Of a stretch of DNA of 62,841 nucleotides, positions 14,909-23,409 are shown piece after piece; position 1 is the first letter of the stretch; the number at the start of each line of letters is the position of its first letter. Location: contig DFBK01000006.1 of the NCBI GenBank assembly GCA_002366595.1, positions 1,429 to 64,269 of the forward strand. Reading direction: 5' to 3'. Under the pieces are notes generated by a model that made no database searches, was not told the DNA's origin, and was given only the letters and a program-made list of their open reading frames with translations. Both the position numbers and the translations under genes were made by a program. The stretch comes from Anaerolineales bacterium UBA3082 (GTDB lineage: Bacteria > Chloroflexota > Anaerolineae > UBA7937).

Positions 14909-14937
14909 GAATTATTAACCGACCATAGTTCAACTAC

Positions 14938-16374
14938 TTAGCCACTGGAAGAGGCCGGCAAGGCGAGTTCGTATCGGCCTATGACTTCCTGTTTGTCAAA
15001 AAGATATGCGTTCTTAGTAGCGGTATTTACCAGCAAGAGAGCGTGCGGAATCACTTTTAAGAGTTCATAACTAGCTAGCCGATGAATCGGGGAGTCGGTT
15101 TTCCTATTCATGCATATCACAGCCATGTGAGGCCCGGTTTCCCAGGTCGAGATGATGTCCTTCTTGAAGCTACCCGAAGTCTCAACCTCAATTGCTGCAA
15201 ACACATCACCGTCGGCGTCTAGCCAAACGCAGTCAACTCGGGAGCCCTTGACAGAGTATTCGGTCATCGGCACAAACCCAGACTCCGATCCTATGCGTGC
15301 CAGGGCCTTGATGTAGCGCTTATGATCGTCACCCTGTTCCATTCGACAGTATGTTTCTAGGCTAGTCATAATCCGCCTGACCAAGGCATTGATGTCGCCC
15401 TCTATCTCCCTATCATATGCATATTCGAAGATTCGACCCTCGTCTATGACGATCAGATCGACCCCGCCTTTCAGATACTCGACTACCTTTGAGTCTGTTC
15501 GTTGCTTGGAACCCAGGGGCGGATGTACTGATATGAGCACGCGAGCTTTGTCAAGGAGTACAAATCCGCGCCACCACTCCCCTAGAACGTAGGAGATGTC
15601 GGGATCAGCCTCCCGAAGCAATTGCACAACGAGAGCGAGGCGCCACTTGCAGTAGTTCTCCCCGTGTTGATACCCCGGTGTCAGACTTGGAATGGGCCCA
15701 TACTTGCAAGCGACTCGTTCGATGTCAGAGCGACAACCTTCGCAGCAAAAGTATAGATAGGTTGTGGTTCTTCTTACGGGGATGCTTGGGAGGTCATGCA
15801 GTGCCTCGGACGGATGATCTCTCGTACGCTCTTGCTTGGTAAGCCTAATTGCACTCTGAAGCAACTCCTTTTCGGGGTTCAAGAAACTCAGGTGTGCACA
15901 AGAATCTATTCCGCCATCAAATTCTTTGAAAACCTCTTGGAGTCCAAGTTCGCGGAGCAGCCTTGGCTCAACCGCAAGGGGAACTTGGTAGAAATGTGGC
16001 ACGCCCGCGTCTACCTTTCTGGTTCCAGACATCCATCCTCCAGGCAGATTCGCTAGCCGGGCAAGCACAGGCACCCTCTCCGCTGTCTTGATCCATATGT
16101 CACTTGAGGCCGTCTCTTTGATAATCGAAAAGACCTTATGCGTTCTAAGAAAAGCAATGGCCTTTCGCGCCACTTCCAGCTGCTGGTCGTCCAAGTTGTA
16201 GCTCAGCCGCTTGTCAAATGGTGCGTCACATAACTTGCAAAGTTCCTTAGGCACCCCATCTTGACTTATGCGCTTTCCTGTTGCCCGTTCCAATGCTGGG
16301 TACTTTTTCACAAGTTGGATTATCTCAGTTCTATCCATCGTTTCCTCTGAAGCGCTTTGGTTGTTCCTTGTCAA
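14938..16374 (-). CDS. Putative PD-(D/E)XK nuclease-like protein (partner A)
   Basis: A 478-residue soluble protein I cannot assign to a named family. Near the C-terminus, RVDCVW (D381) followed by AAIEVETSG (E396, E398) has the spacing of a PD-(D/E)XK nuclease core, with Thr in place of the usual Lys. Cysteine pairs CKLC (46-49) and CCEGC in the middle suggest a zinc site. The region GGVDLIVIDEGR could be a second conserved strand. It lies 38 bp after the 328-residue gene and probably forms an operon with it. Composition is less GC-rich than the flanking dnaK and dnaJ. Position next to two toxin-antitoxin modules, splitting a housekeeping operon, suggests a defence function; this is inference. 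Confidence 0.55.
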   Translation of the reverse strand: MTRNNQSASEETMDRTEIIQLVKKYPALERATGKRISQDGVPKELCKLCDAPFDKRLSYNLDDQQLEVARKAIAFLRTHKVFSIIKETASSDIWIKTAERVPVLARLANLPGGWMSGTRKVDAGVPHFYQVPLAVEPRLLRELGLQEVFKEFDGGIDSCAHLSFLNPEKELLQSAIRLTKQERTRDHPSEALHDLPSIPVRRTTTYLYFCCEGCRSDIERVACKYGPIPSLTPGYQHGENYCKWRLALVVQLLREADPDISYVLGEWWRGFVLLDKARVLISVHPPLGSKQRTDSKVVEYLKGGVDLIVIDEGRIFEYAYDREIEGDINALVRRIMTSLETYCRMEQGDDHKRYIKALARIGSESGFVPMTEYSVKGSRVDCVWLDADGDVFAAIEVETSGSFKKDIISTWETGPHMAVICMNRKTDSPIHRLASYELLKVIPHALLLVNTATKNAYLFDKQEVIGRYELALPASSSG

Positions 16375-16411
16375 TAGGCGTCATAGAGCGTGGACCGGTG
16401 GTGCAAAATGC

Positions 16412-17398
16412 TTAGATGCGCATTGAAATGGCTGCGTCGATACTCTGACAGATGAAATCAGTGGTGTCCAACGGCAGAGGACGTGTCGCCCTCGGATTTC
16501 GCCACAAACTCGACTGGTATCGCTGGCTTCCGGATCTTCTCCACTTGGAGGCAAACACAACCGCCGAAAGTGATGGATGTAAACCACGCCTAACTTCTCT
16601 ATCCAGATAACTTGTAGCTTCGGGGAACTCGGTATCTTCTTTAGCGTGGCTCTCGCTAAAGAGTACAAGAAGATTAATCTCATTCGGGATGGCCTGTCGC
16701 AGTTTTCCCTCGATCTTGGAACGTAGCCCCTCCTCATGGTGTGGATAGCCAACGAGCTTCGAATGGTATGCTCGCAGCAGTTCCGTCACATGGGTGTCTT
16801 CGCGAAGGCGCGTGACCTCTACAAACATTCGCTTTTCGGCAAAGTCAACTCGCTGGTCAGGTCCGGCCGCCCCGCAAGGACGGAACACCACCGCCGAGTC
16901 TGGTGTGGCAAAACCAAGCGTGACCTTGCCCTCAAAGAAATGATCTAGGAATCCCTGTTCATCGCCAATGGAGTTTCCTAAGTCGCGAAGATACGCGGGT
17001 ATACCTTCTATCGAGGCCTTGAGAAGATTCTCTTCCATCCGTTGCATCCTCACACACTGACCCAACATGAGAATTCCACGCGCAATATGGTCCTCCCCGT
17101 TCAAATCAAGCAACTCCTTGAAGAGACGATGTTGTTTTAGTCGCTGAACACTCCAACCAAAGTCTGGATGTGCTACAAGAGCTGTCCCTAGTTTGGCTTG
17201 GCGGTTCTGGTCGCTAATGACCACTGCCAGCCAGGCCTCTCGTGACTCCGTGTCTAGGTCAGGGCAAGCTCCACAGGCTGCTGAGAAATTCCGATACGTT
17301 TGCAAGGTGTCTAATAGATGAAGGCAAGTCTTAAGTTCACGTGGCGGCTGCGTACAAATAAACTTCTTGAACCGTGTAAAAGAATTATGCCCGGCCAT
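16412..17398 (-). CDS. Putative nuclease-like protein (partner B)
   Basis: A 328-residue soluble protein of unknown family. RVDFAEKRMFVEVTRL (D185, E194) has the D...E-x-T pattern of a restriction-endonuclease-like strand pair. A helical N-terminal half (about 1-150) precedes it. The first part of the protein contains CGACPD. It begins 55 bp after dnaK, beyond a terminator-like hairpin, and is followed by the 478-residue gene on the same strand. Two adjacent genes that each carry a possible PD-(D/E)XK core could form a two-component system. No similarity to a known defence family could be checked here. Confidence 0.5.
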   Translation of the reverse strand: MAGHNSFTRFKKFICTQPPRELKTCLHLLDTLQTYRNFSAACGACPDLDTESREAWLAVVISDQNRQAKLGTALVAHPDFGWSVQRLKQHRLFKELLDLNGEDHIARGILMLGQCVRMQRMEENLLKASIEGIPAYLRDLGNSIGDEQGFLDHFFEGKVTLGFATPDSAVVFRPCGAAGPDQRVDFAEKRMFVEVTRLREDTHVTELLRAYHSKLVGYPHHEEGLRSKIEGKLRQAIPNEINLLVLFSESHAKEDTEFPEATSYLDREVRRGLHPSLSAVVFASKWRRSGSQRYQSSLWRNPRATRPLPLDTTDFICQSIDAAISMRI

Positions 17399-17419
17399 GA
17401 GTTGACCTACAATAGCGCA

Positions 17420-17446
17420 GGGGCGAGGGCCTAAGGCCCCCGCCCC
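17420..17446 (-). terminator. Terminator-like hairpin after dnaK
   Basis: A 12-bp stem, GGGGCGAGGGCC with GGCCCCCGCCCC, one mismatch and a 3-base loop, six bases beyond the dnaK stop. There is no strong T tract, so termination may be partial. It now separates hrcA-grpE-dnaK from the inserted genes. Confidence 0.55.
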
Positions 17447-17452
17447 TTGTGT

Positions 17453-19339
17453 TTATACCTCTCTAAACTCCCCCTCTACCGTGCCCTCGTCTTCTGGCGG
17501 CTTCTTTTCACCTTCCGGGGGCGGGGTGGGGCCTCCGGCGGCCTGGTACATGCTGGCGCCGATCTTCTGCAAGACTTGGCCTAACTCTTCGGTCTTGCGG
17601 CGGATGAGGGCGATGTCCTTGCCCTTCATCGCCTCTCGGACTTCCTTGACCTTGGCCTCTACCTCGCTCCGCACATCTGTGGGCACCTTGTCGCCCAGAT
17701 CGCGCAAGGTCTTCTCCGCCGTGTAAGCCACGGAATCAGCGTAGTTTCGGGCCTCTATCTCCTCCTTCCGCCTCTTGTCCTCGGCCTCGTGCTCCCTGGC
17801 CTCCTTCACCATCCGCTCGATCTCCTCCTCGGTGAGGCCACTGGAAGCGGTGATGGTGATATGCTGTTCCCTACCCGTGGCCTTATCCTGGGCCCCGACG
17901 TTGAGGATGCCGTCGGCGTCTATATCAAAGGTGACCTCGATCTGGGGGATGCCCCGCGGCGCTGGAGGGATGCCGTCCAGCATGAAGCGCCCCAGGGTCT
18001 TGTTGTCAGCGGCCATGGGCCGCTCCCCTTGCAACACATGTATCTCCACCGAGGTCTGCGCATCGGCGGCGGTGGAGAAGATCTGAGACTTCTTGGTGGG
18101 GATGGTGGTATTCCGCTCAATTAAGGGCGTAGCCACTCGACCCAGGGTCTCGATGCTCAGGGTCAGGGGGGTGACATCCAGGAGCAAGATGTCCTTCACC
18201 TCTCCTTTCAGCACCCCAGCTTGGATGGCCGCCCCCAGACCCACCACCTCGTCGGGGTTAATCCCCTTATGGGGCTCCTTGCCGAAGAACTCAGCCATCA
18301 TCTTCTGGACGGCGGGCATCCGCGTCTGTCCTCCTACCAAGATAACCTCATCGATATCGGAAGGCTTAACTTTCGCATCCTCCAGCGCCTGCTTCATAGG
18401 GGGCAGAGTCTTCTCCACGAGATCCCCCACCAACTGCTCCAGTTTAGACCGGGTAATGGTCATAGTGAGATGCTTGGGGCCGGAGGAGTCAGCGGTGATG
18501 AAGGGGAGGTTGATCTCCGTCTGCATCACGGTGGAGAGTTCGCACTTGGCCTTCTCCGCCGCCTCCTTCAGCCGCTGGAGGGCCATCCTATCCTGGCGCA
18601 GGTCTATCCCTTGCTCCTTCTTGAACTCGTCGGCTATCCAGTCGATGACCCGCTGGTCGAAGTCATCGCCTCCCAGGTGGGTGTCCCCGTTGGTGGACTT
18701 CACCTCGAAGACCCCCTCGCCTATCTCCAAGATAGAGATGTCGTAGGTGCCGCCCCCCAAGTCGAAAACCGCTATCCGCTCGTCTATCTTCTTGTCCAAG
18801 CCATAAGCCAGGGAGGAGGCGGTGGGCTCGTTGATGATGCGCAGGACTTTCAGTCCCGCTATCTTGCCCGCCTCCTTAGTGGCCTGCCTCTGGGAGTCGT
18901 TGAAATAAGCAGGAACGGTGATCACCGCCTCGGTCACCGGCTCGCCCAGGTAGGCCTCCGCGTCCGTCCTCAATTTCTGGAGGATCATAGAGGATATCTC
19001 GGGTGGCGAATACTCCTTGCCCCCCATATGCACGCGCACATCCCCGTTAGGGGCCTCGCTCAATTTGAAAGGCACGAGTTCGATATCGTGCTGTACCGTG
19101 GAGTCCCTATACTTGCGCCCCATGAACCGCTTAATGGAGAAGATGGTATTTTCAGAGTTAGTTACCGCCTGACGTTTGGCCACCTGGCCTGCCAACCTCT
19201 CCCCCGTCTTGGTGACCGCCACCACTGAGGGGCAGAGTCGCGACCCCTCAGCGGTAGGGATCACCGTGGGCTCTCCACCCTCCATAACCGCGGCCACGGA
19301 GTTGGTGGTCCCTAAATCTATGCCTATCGCCTTAGCCAT
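17453..19339 (-). CDS. dnaK: Chaperone protein DnaK (Hsp70)
   Basis: A 628-residue Hsp70. The ATPase domain (about 1-380) starts AKAIGIDLGTTNSVAAVMEG and holds the phosphate loop FDLGGGTYDISILEIG. The conserved linker DILLLDVTPLTLSIETLG leads into the substrate-binding beta domain and the helical lid. The C-terminus is Pro/Glu-rich and ends EGEFREV. Works with GrpE and DnaJ in protein folding. It is preceded by grpE at 23 bp. It is the third gene of a CIRCE-controlled operon; normally dnaJ would follow directly, but inserted modules intervene here. Confidence 0.98.
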   Translation of the reverse strand: MAKAIGIDLGTTNSVAAVMEGGEPTVIPTAEGSRLCPSVVAVTKTGERLAGQVAKRQAVTNSENTIFSIKRFMGRKYRDSTVQHDIELVPFKLSEAPNGDVRVHMGGKEYSPPEISSMILQKLRTDAEAYLGEPVTEAVITVPAYFNDSQRQATKEAGKIAGLKVLRIINEPTASSLAYGLDKKIDERIAVFDLGGGTYDISILEIGEGVFEVKSTNGDTHLGGDDFDQRVIDWIADEFKKEQGIDLRQDRMALQRLKEAAEKAKCELSTVMQTEINLPFITADSSGPKHLTMTITRSKLEQLVGDLVEKTLPPMKQALEDAKVKPSDIDEVILVGGQTRMPAVQKMMAEFFGKEPHKGINPDEVVGLGAAIQAGVLKGEVKDILLLDVTPLTLSIETLGRVATPLIERNTTIPTKKSQIFSTAADAQTSVEIHVLQGERPMAADNKTLGRFMLDGIPPAPRGIPQIEVTFDIDADGILNVGAQDKATGREQHITITASSGLTEEEIERMVKEAREHEAEDKRRKEEIEARNYADSVAYTAEKTLRDLGDKVPTDVRSEVEAKVKEVREAMKGKDIALIRRKTEELGQVLQKIGASMYQAAGGPTPPPEGEKKPPEDEGTVEGEFREV

Positions 19340-19362
19340 ATCTATCCCTCCTTAATAGCGCC

Positions 19363-19926
19363 CTATTTTGCGCTTTTCTCCTTTGCTACCTTTACCAGGG
19401 TTGGTCGCACGACCCTGTCGTGCAACCTGTAACCCTTCTGCAAAATGTCTATGATCTGGCCCTCTTTGTACTCTTCGCTCTCCTCATGCACCACCGCCTC
19501 ATGGACGGTGGGGTCGAACTCCTTTCCCACTTCCGCCTCTATCTCCGTCACCCCCTCCTGCTCCAGAATAGCCTGGAGTTTCCGATGAATGAGGAATATC
19601 CCCTCCACCCAGGTGAGAGCGTATATCTTGCCCGGTATCGTCTTTGTGGCCCTCTCGAAATCATCGAGGATGGGGAGGATTTTAGCGATGAGGAGCGAGT
19701 TGGCGAACTTCAGGAGTTCCTCCCGTTCCTTCTCATTCCTTTTCTTGAAGTTGGCGAACTCGGCTCGGGCCCGCTTCCACTGATCCAGGTACTCCTCCGC
19801 CCTGGCTCTTTCCTCCTCCAGGGCGGTGCGGAGTTCCTCTGGGGTCTCAGGCCCCTGAGGCAATTCGGCCACAGCCTCTTCGGCCTCGGCAACCCTCTCC
19901 TCTCGAGGTTCATTCTCTTTTGGCAT
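19363..19926 (-). CDS. grpE: Nucleotide exchange factor GrpE
   Basis: A 187-residue GrpE, which releases ADP from DnaK. A long N-terminal Glu/Ala-rich coiled coil includes EYLDQWKRARAEFANFKKR, and the C-terminal beta domain ends in QKGYRLHDRVVRPTLVKVA, the family signature. It lies 23 bp after hrcA and 23 bp before dnaK. Confidence 0.96.
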   Translation of the reverse strand: MPKENEPREERVAEAEEAVAELPQGPETPEELRTALEEERARAEEYLDQWKRARAEFANFKKRNEKEREELLKFANSLLIAKILPILDDFERATKTIPGKIYALTWVEGIFLIHRKLQAILEQEGVTEIEAEVGKEFDPTVHEAVVHEESEEYKEGQIIDILQKGYRLHDRVVRPTLVKVAKEKSAK

Positions 19927-19949
19927 ATCGATGTTACCTCCCGGTGTTA

Positions 19950-20978
19950 TTATGTAGGGAGACCGTAAGATTCAGAGAAAATATCGGTCATCAGGCTCGC
20001 CATGTAGCGCACCGCGGAGATGCATCTCTCATAGGACATACGCATGGGGCCCAGCACCCCCAGGATGCCCATCGCCTCCTGAGCCATGCCATAGCGGGCC
20101 AAAACGATGCTACAATCCCTCGCCTCGCACCAGCGACCTTCTCCTCCGATGAGGACCTGCACCCCCCCATGGGTGAGTTCCACCTCCGTTAGGAGGGACT
20201 CGAGGAAGGCACGGCGCTCTAGGATGCCCAGAACCCTCTCCACCCTTTCCGCCTCGGCGAACTCGGGTTGGCGCAGGATATTTGCGATCCCGTTATGGTA
20301 TATCTCGCTGGCTTGCCTTTGGTCCACCCGTTCCATCACCTCTACTAGATGTTGAGATACCCTCCTCTTGAAGCCTTGGAAGGCAATCATCCGTGTCCTT
20401 ATCTTTTCACTTGTGAGACCGCCCAGCCTAGCGTTCAGTTCGTTGGCTAGACGGCTCAACTCCCCCTGCTCCAAGGGCAGGGCGGAGGTGAGGAGCCCCT
20501 GCCTCAGGCTACCTTCGTGGAAAACCAGGAGTAAGAGGACCCCCGACTCTCCCACAGAGATAAGGTCCAGATGTTTTAGCCGAGAGCGATCTGCCTTGGG
20601 CGCCGTGACGAGGGCGGCGTTCCGCGCGCTGCGGGCCAAGATGGCGGCCGAGAGTTTCAACCATTGATCTAGATCCATTCGCGCTTGATGGAACTGATGG
20701 CGGATCATACGCTGTTCTTCTACGGATAGTGCTCTCTCCTCCATCAGGTACTCCACGAAGTAACGATACCCCTTCTCTGTGGGCATCCGCCCGGCTGAGG
20801 TGTAAGGATGAGTCAGATACCCTGTCTCTTCCAGGGAAGCCATCTCATGGCGAATGGTAGCCGAACTTACACTCAAGCCCGGTCGTCCTACCAGCGCCTT
20901 GGACCCTACCGGAACGGCGGTAGCGATATACCCTCTCACTACCAGATCCAATATGGTTTTCTGTCTCTCCGTGAGCAC
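19950..20978 (-). CDS. hrcA: Heat-inducible transcription repressor HrcA
   Basis: A 342-residue repressor that binds CIRCE operators and is kept active by the chaperonin GroEL. The N-terminal winged helix starts MLTERQKTILDLVVRGYIA, with SSATIRHEMASLEETGYL as the recognition part and HPYTSAGRMPTEKGYRYFV completing it. The dimerisation and GAF-like domains follow. First gene of hrcA-grpE-dnaK, with the CIRCE 20 bp upstream, so the operon is self-regulated. Confidence 0.97.
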   Translation of the reverse strand: MLTERQKTILDLVVRGYIATAVPVGSKALVGRPGLSVSSATIRHEMASLEETGYLTHPYTSAGRMPTEKGYRYFVEYLMEERALSVEEQRMIRHQFHQARMDLDQWLKLSAAILARSARNAALVTAPKADRSRLKHLDLISVGESGVLLLLVFHEGSLRQGLLTSALPLEQGELSRLANELNARLGGLTSEKIRTRMIAFQGFKRRVSQHLVEVMERVDQRQASEIYHNGIANILRQPEFAEAERVERVLGILERRAFLESLLTEVELTHGGVQVLIGGEGRWCEARDCSIVLARYGMAQEAMGILGVLGPMRMSYERCISAVRYMASLMTDIFSESYGLPT

Positions 20979-20997
20979 TTAGCTATTCCACAAGGAA

Positions 20998-21024
20998 TTA
21001 GCACTCTCTTGATTAGAGTGCTAA
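20998..21024. promoter_or_regulatory. CIRCE operator
   Basis: A perfect TTAGCACTC, nine-base spacer, GAGTGCTAA inverted repeat, just downstream of the hrcA -10 box. It is the HrcA binding site. Confidence 0.98.
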
Positions 21025-21027
21025 GAA

Positions 21028-21056
21028 ATGATACCACGAAATTCCCCTTCTGTCAA
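21028..21056 (-). promoter_or_regulatory. Promoter of hrcA-grpE-dnaK
   Basis: On the minus strand: TTGACA (21051-21056), a 17-bp spacer and TATCAT (21028-21033). The CIRCE operator covers the start-site region immediately after it. Confidence 0.9.
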
Positions 21057-21079
21057 GTGCTCGCTTCTGAGGCGCCTTG

Positions 21080-22480
21080 TTAGTAGGCGTTACGATCTGA
21101 GAAGATCAGGAGGAAGGTTTTGAGGATTATCTTGATATCGAAGAGTAGGGACCAGTTTTCGATGTAGTAGAGGTCGTACTTAGTCCGCTCCACGATGGAG
21201 GTATCGCCTCGGAGCCCGTTTACCTGGGCCCACCCCGTCATCCCCGCTTTCTCTTGATGGCGTTCCATATAGCGGGGGACCAGTTGCTTGAACTGCTCTA
21301 CGAAGACCGGCCTTTCGGGCCTAGGCCCTACCAGGCTCATCTCTGCCAAAAGGACGTTCATCAGTTGAGGTAACTCATCTAGAGAGAAGCGACGGAGGAA
21401 GGCTCCTGCCCTCGTGCATCTAGAGTCCTCTTTGGTAGCCCAAACGGGTCCCGTCTCATCCTCCGCGCCCTCCTTCATGGAGCGGAACTTTATCATCTGG
21501 AAGGGCACGGAGTCGAGCCCCATCCGCTCTTGAGCATAGAAGACGGGGCCCTTAGAGTCCAACCTTATGAGGAGGGCCAGAAGAAGCATGAAGGGGGAGA
21601 GCAGTATTAGGCCCACGACGCTGACGAAGAGATCCACCCCCCTTTTCAGAGTCAGTTTCCATCCTCGCAGGGCGATATCCCGCACGGTGAGGAGGGGGAG
21701 GCCTCCCAGATCGGCCACACTCACCTCAGAGGCGATGATCTGGAAGACATCGGGAAAGACCTTGATGGTCACCCTCTCCTGACGGCAGTCGGAGATAAGG
21801 GGCAGGATATCGTCGTGAGAGGCTTCAGGCAGAGCGATGATCACCTCATCCACCTCATGCTCCTTGATGAGGGAAGCAAGTTCCTTGGTCGTGCCCAATA
21901 GAGGGGCGCCGAGCTCCTCTGGAGCGGGGGCGTCATTCCCCACAAAGCCCACCACCCGATAGCCCAGGCCGGGAGAGCGGCGGATGGCGTTAAAGATCAT
22001 CTGCCCCACCTCTCCTGTGCCCACGATGAGGGCTCTCTGTTCGGCGATGCCCCGGGCTTGGAGGGCCCATTGTAGCCGGGCGTGGGCGAGACGGCCCATA
22101 GTGGTGAAAGCGATAGTTAGCACCCAGGTGTAGGCGATCATTAGACGAGGGTAGTCGGGGTTGTTCTTGAAGATAAAGTAACTGAAGGCTACGGCGATGA
22201 TGGTACCAATGGAAGAAGCGGTGAAGAGGGAGTAGAACTCATCGATGTGGGAGAGGGCCCGCTTACGATGATAGAGTTTGTAGAAGAAGAAGGCGGTAAC
22301 CACGGTCACGATCTGAATACCCATCACCCCTAGATAGGAAGGAAAGGGAGGGATATTTACCACTGGAGGGTATTCGGTGCGGAGGCGCAGGTGATAGGCG
22401 AAGAAGAAGGCTAAGGCTATCATCAAGATATCGATGAGGATGAGGGAGATGGTGAAGGCGAGGCTGACCCTTCGTTTCAC
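21080..22480 (-). CDS. Polyprenyl-phosphate sugar phosphotransferase (WcaJ/WbaP-like)
   Basis: A 466-residue initiating enzyme of exopolysaccharide synthesis; it moves a sugar-1-phosphate onto undecaprenyl phosphate. The N-terminal ~150 residues hold four to five membrane helices. A Rossmann-like CoA-binding region follows (RALIVGTGEVGQMI). The catalytic Bac_transf domain starts KRGVDLFVSVVGLILLSPFM and contains GPVFYAQERMG, FQMIKFRSM, DELPQLMNVL and SLVGPRPERP. The C-terminus GWAQVNGLRGDTS is intact. It overlaps the following GT2 gene's stop by four bases, so this is a surface-glycan operon. Confidence 0.93.
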   Translation of the reverse strand: MKRRVSLAFTISLILIDILMIALAFFFAYHLRLRTEYPPVVNIPPFPSYLGVMGIQIVTVVTAFFFYKLYHRKRALSHIDEFYSLFTASSIGTIIAVAFSYFIFKNNPDYPRLMIAYTWVLTIAFTTMGRLAHARLQWALQARGIAEQRALIVGTGEVGQMIFNAIRRSPGLGYRVVGFVGNDAPAPEELGAPLLGTTKELASLIKEHEVDEVIIALPEASHDDILPLISDCRQERVTIKVFPDVFQIIASEVSVADLGGLPLLTVRDIALRGWKLTLKRGVDLFVSVVGLILLSPFMLLLALLIRLDSKGPVFYAQERMGLDSVPFQMIKFRSMKEGAEDETGPVWATKEDSRCTRAGAFLRRFSLDELPQLMNVLLAEMSLVGPRPERPVFVEQFKQLVPRYMERHQEKAGMTGWAQVNGLRGDTSIVERTKYDLYYIENWSLLFDIKIILKTFLLIFSDRNAY

Positions 22481-23376
22481 GGCGCTACCTCCCTGACCTG
22501 CTTGCTATCGCCAGGCGGTCGGAGAACCTCTTGCACCATCGCCGTCCCACCCCGCAAGAGGAGGCCTGCCATCACTAACCAGTGAAGCCAGAGAGGGGTC
22601 TCCTTTGCGTAGTGCTTCCGATAGAAGAGGTACATGGCCCGGTAAAATTCACATCGGGCTCTCTCTCGGTTTTGGCTGGAGGATCGCCTCTTATAATGAA
22701 GTACCGTCACCTGGGGGTTATAGTAGACCTTCCAGCCCACCTTTTTGGCTCGGTAAGCGAAGTCCAGGTCTTCACCGTAGAGGAAGAACTCCTCATCGAG
22801 GTAGCCTACCTCTTCCAGGGTCTCTCCCCGGATCATCATAAAGGCTCCCACTACCGAGTCCACCTCGGCCACCTGCTCGGGGTCTAGATAGGTCAGGTTA
22901 TAGCGGCCGAACCGCTTGCTCTTGGGGAAGAGCCTGCTCAGGCCACTGAGCCGGTAGAAGGAGACCTCGGGAGTGGGGAAACTACGCCGACAGGCCAGAT
23001 CCAACCTGCCATCGGCCATCATCAGTTTGGGGCCGGCGATGCCCACTTGGGGGTGCTCCTCCATGAAGGATAACATCCCGCTTAGGGCCTCTGGGGGAAG
23101 CACCGTATCGGGGTTGAGGAGAAGATAGTAGCGGGCCTTCCGGCTCTTGAGCCCCTGATTGTTGGCCTGGGCGTAGCCCACATTTTCTCGGTTCTCTAGG
23201 AGATGGACCTGAGGGAACTCCCGGCGAACGATGGGCGCGCTCCCGTCTTGGGAGCGGTTATCGACTACGGTGACCTGGTAGGTGAAATCGCCCTCGCTGG
23301 CGAAGAGGGAGCGCAAGCACTCCCGCAAGAGATCACGGGTGTTATAGTTCACTACAACGATAGATAGATCGAGCAT
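22477..23376 (-). CDS. Family 2 glycosyltransferase (rhamnosyltransferase-like)
   Basis: A 299-residue GT-A enzyme of GT2. Motifs: DLSIVVVNYNTRDLLREC, VTVVDNRSQDGS, ENVGYAQANNQGL, LLLNPDTVLPPEAL (the metal-binding Asp region), and DEEFFLYGEDLDFAYRAKK (catalytic base region). This arrangement is that of rhamnosyl- and related transferases that extend lipid-linked glycans. A hydrophobic C-terminal segment may tether it to the membrane. Sits between another GT2 and the initiating phosphotransferase, in one operon. Confidence 0.92.
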   Translation of the reverse strand: MLDLSIVVVNYNTRDLLRECLRSLFASEGDFTYQVTVVDNRSQDGSAPIVRREFPQVHLLENRENVGYAQANNQGLKSRKARYYLLLNPDTVLPPEALSGMLSFMEEHPQVGIAGPKLMMADGRLDLACRRSFPTPEVSFYRLSGLSRLFPKSKRFGRYNLTYLDPEQVAEVDSVVGAFMMIRGETLEEVGYLDEEFFLYGEDLDFAYRAKKVGWKVYYNPQVTVLHYKRRSSSQNRERARCEFYRAMYLFYRKHYAKETPLWLHWLVMAGLLLRGGTAMVQEVLRPPGDSKQVREVAP

Positions 23377-23409
23377 CGAGAGATATTCTAACAGAGAATT
23401 GCCTTTTGG

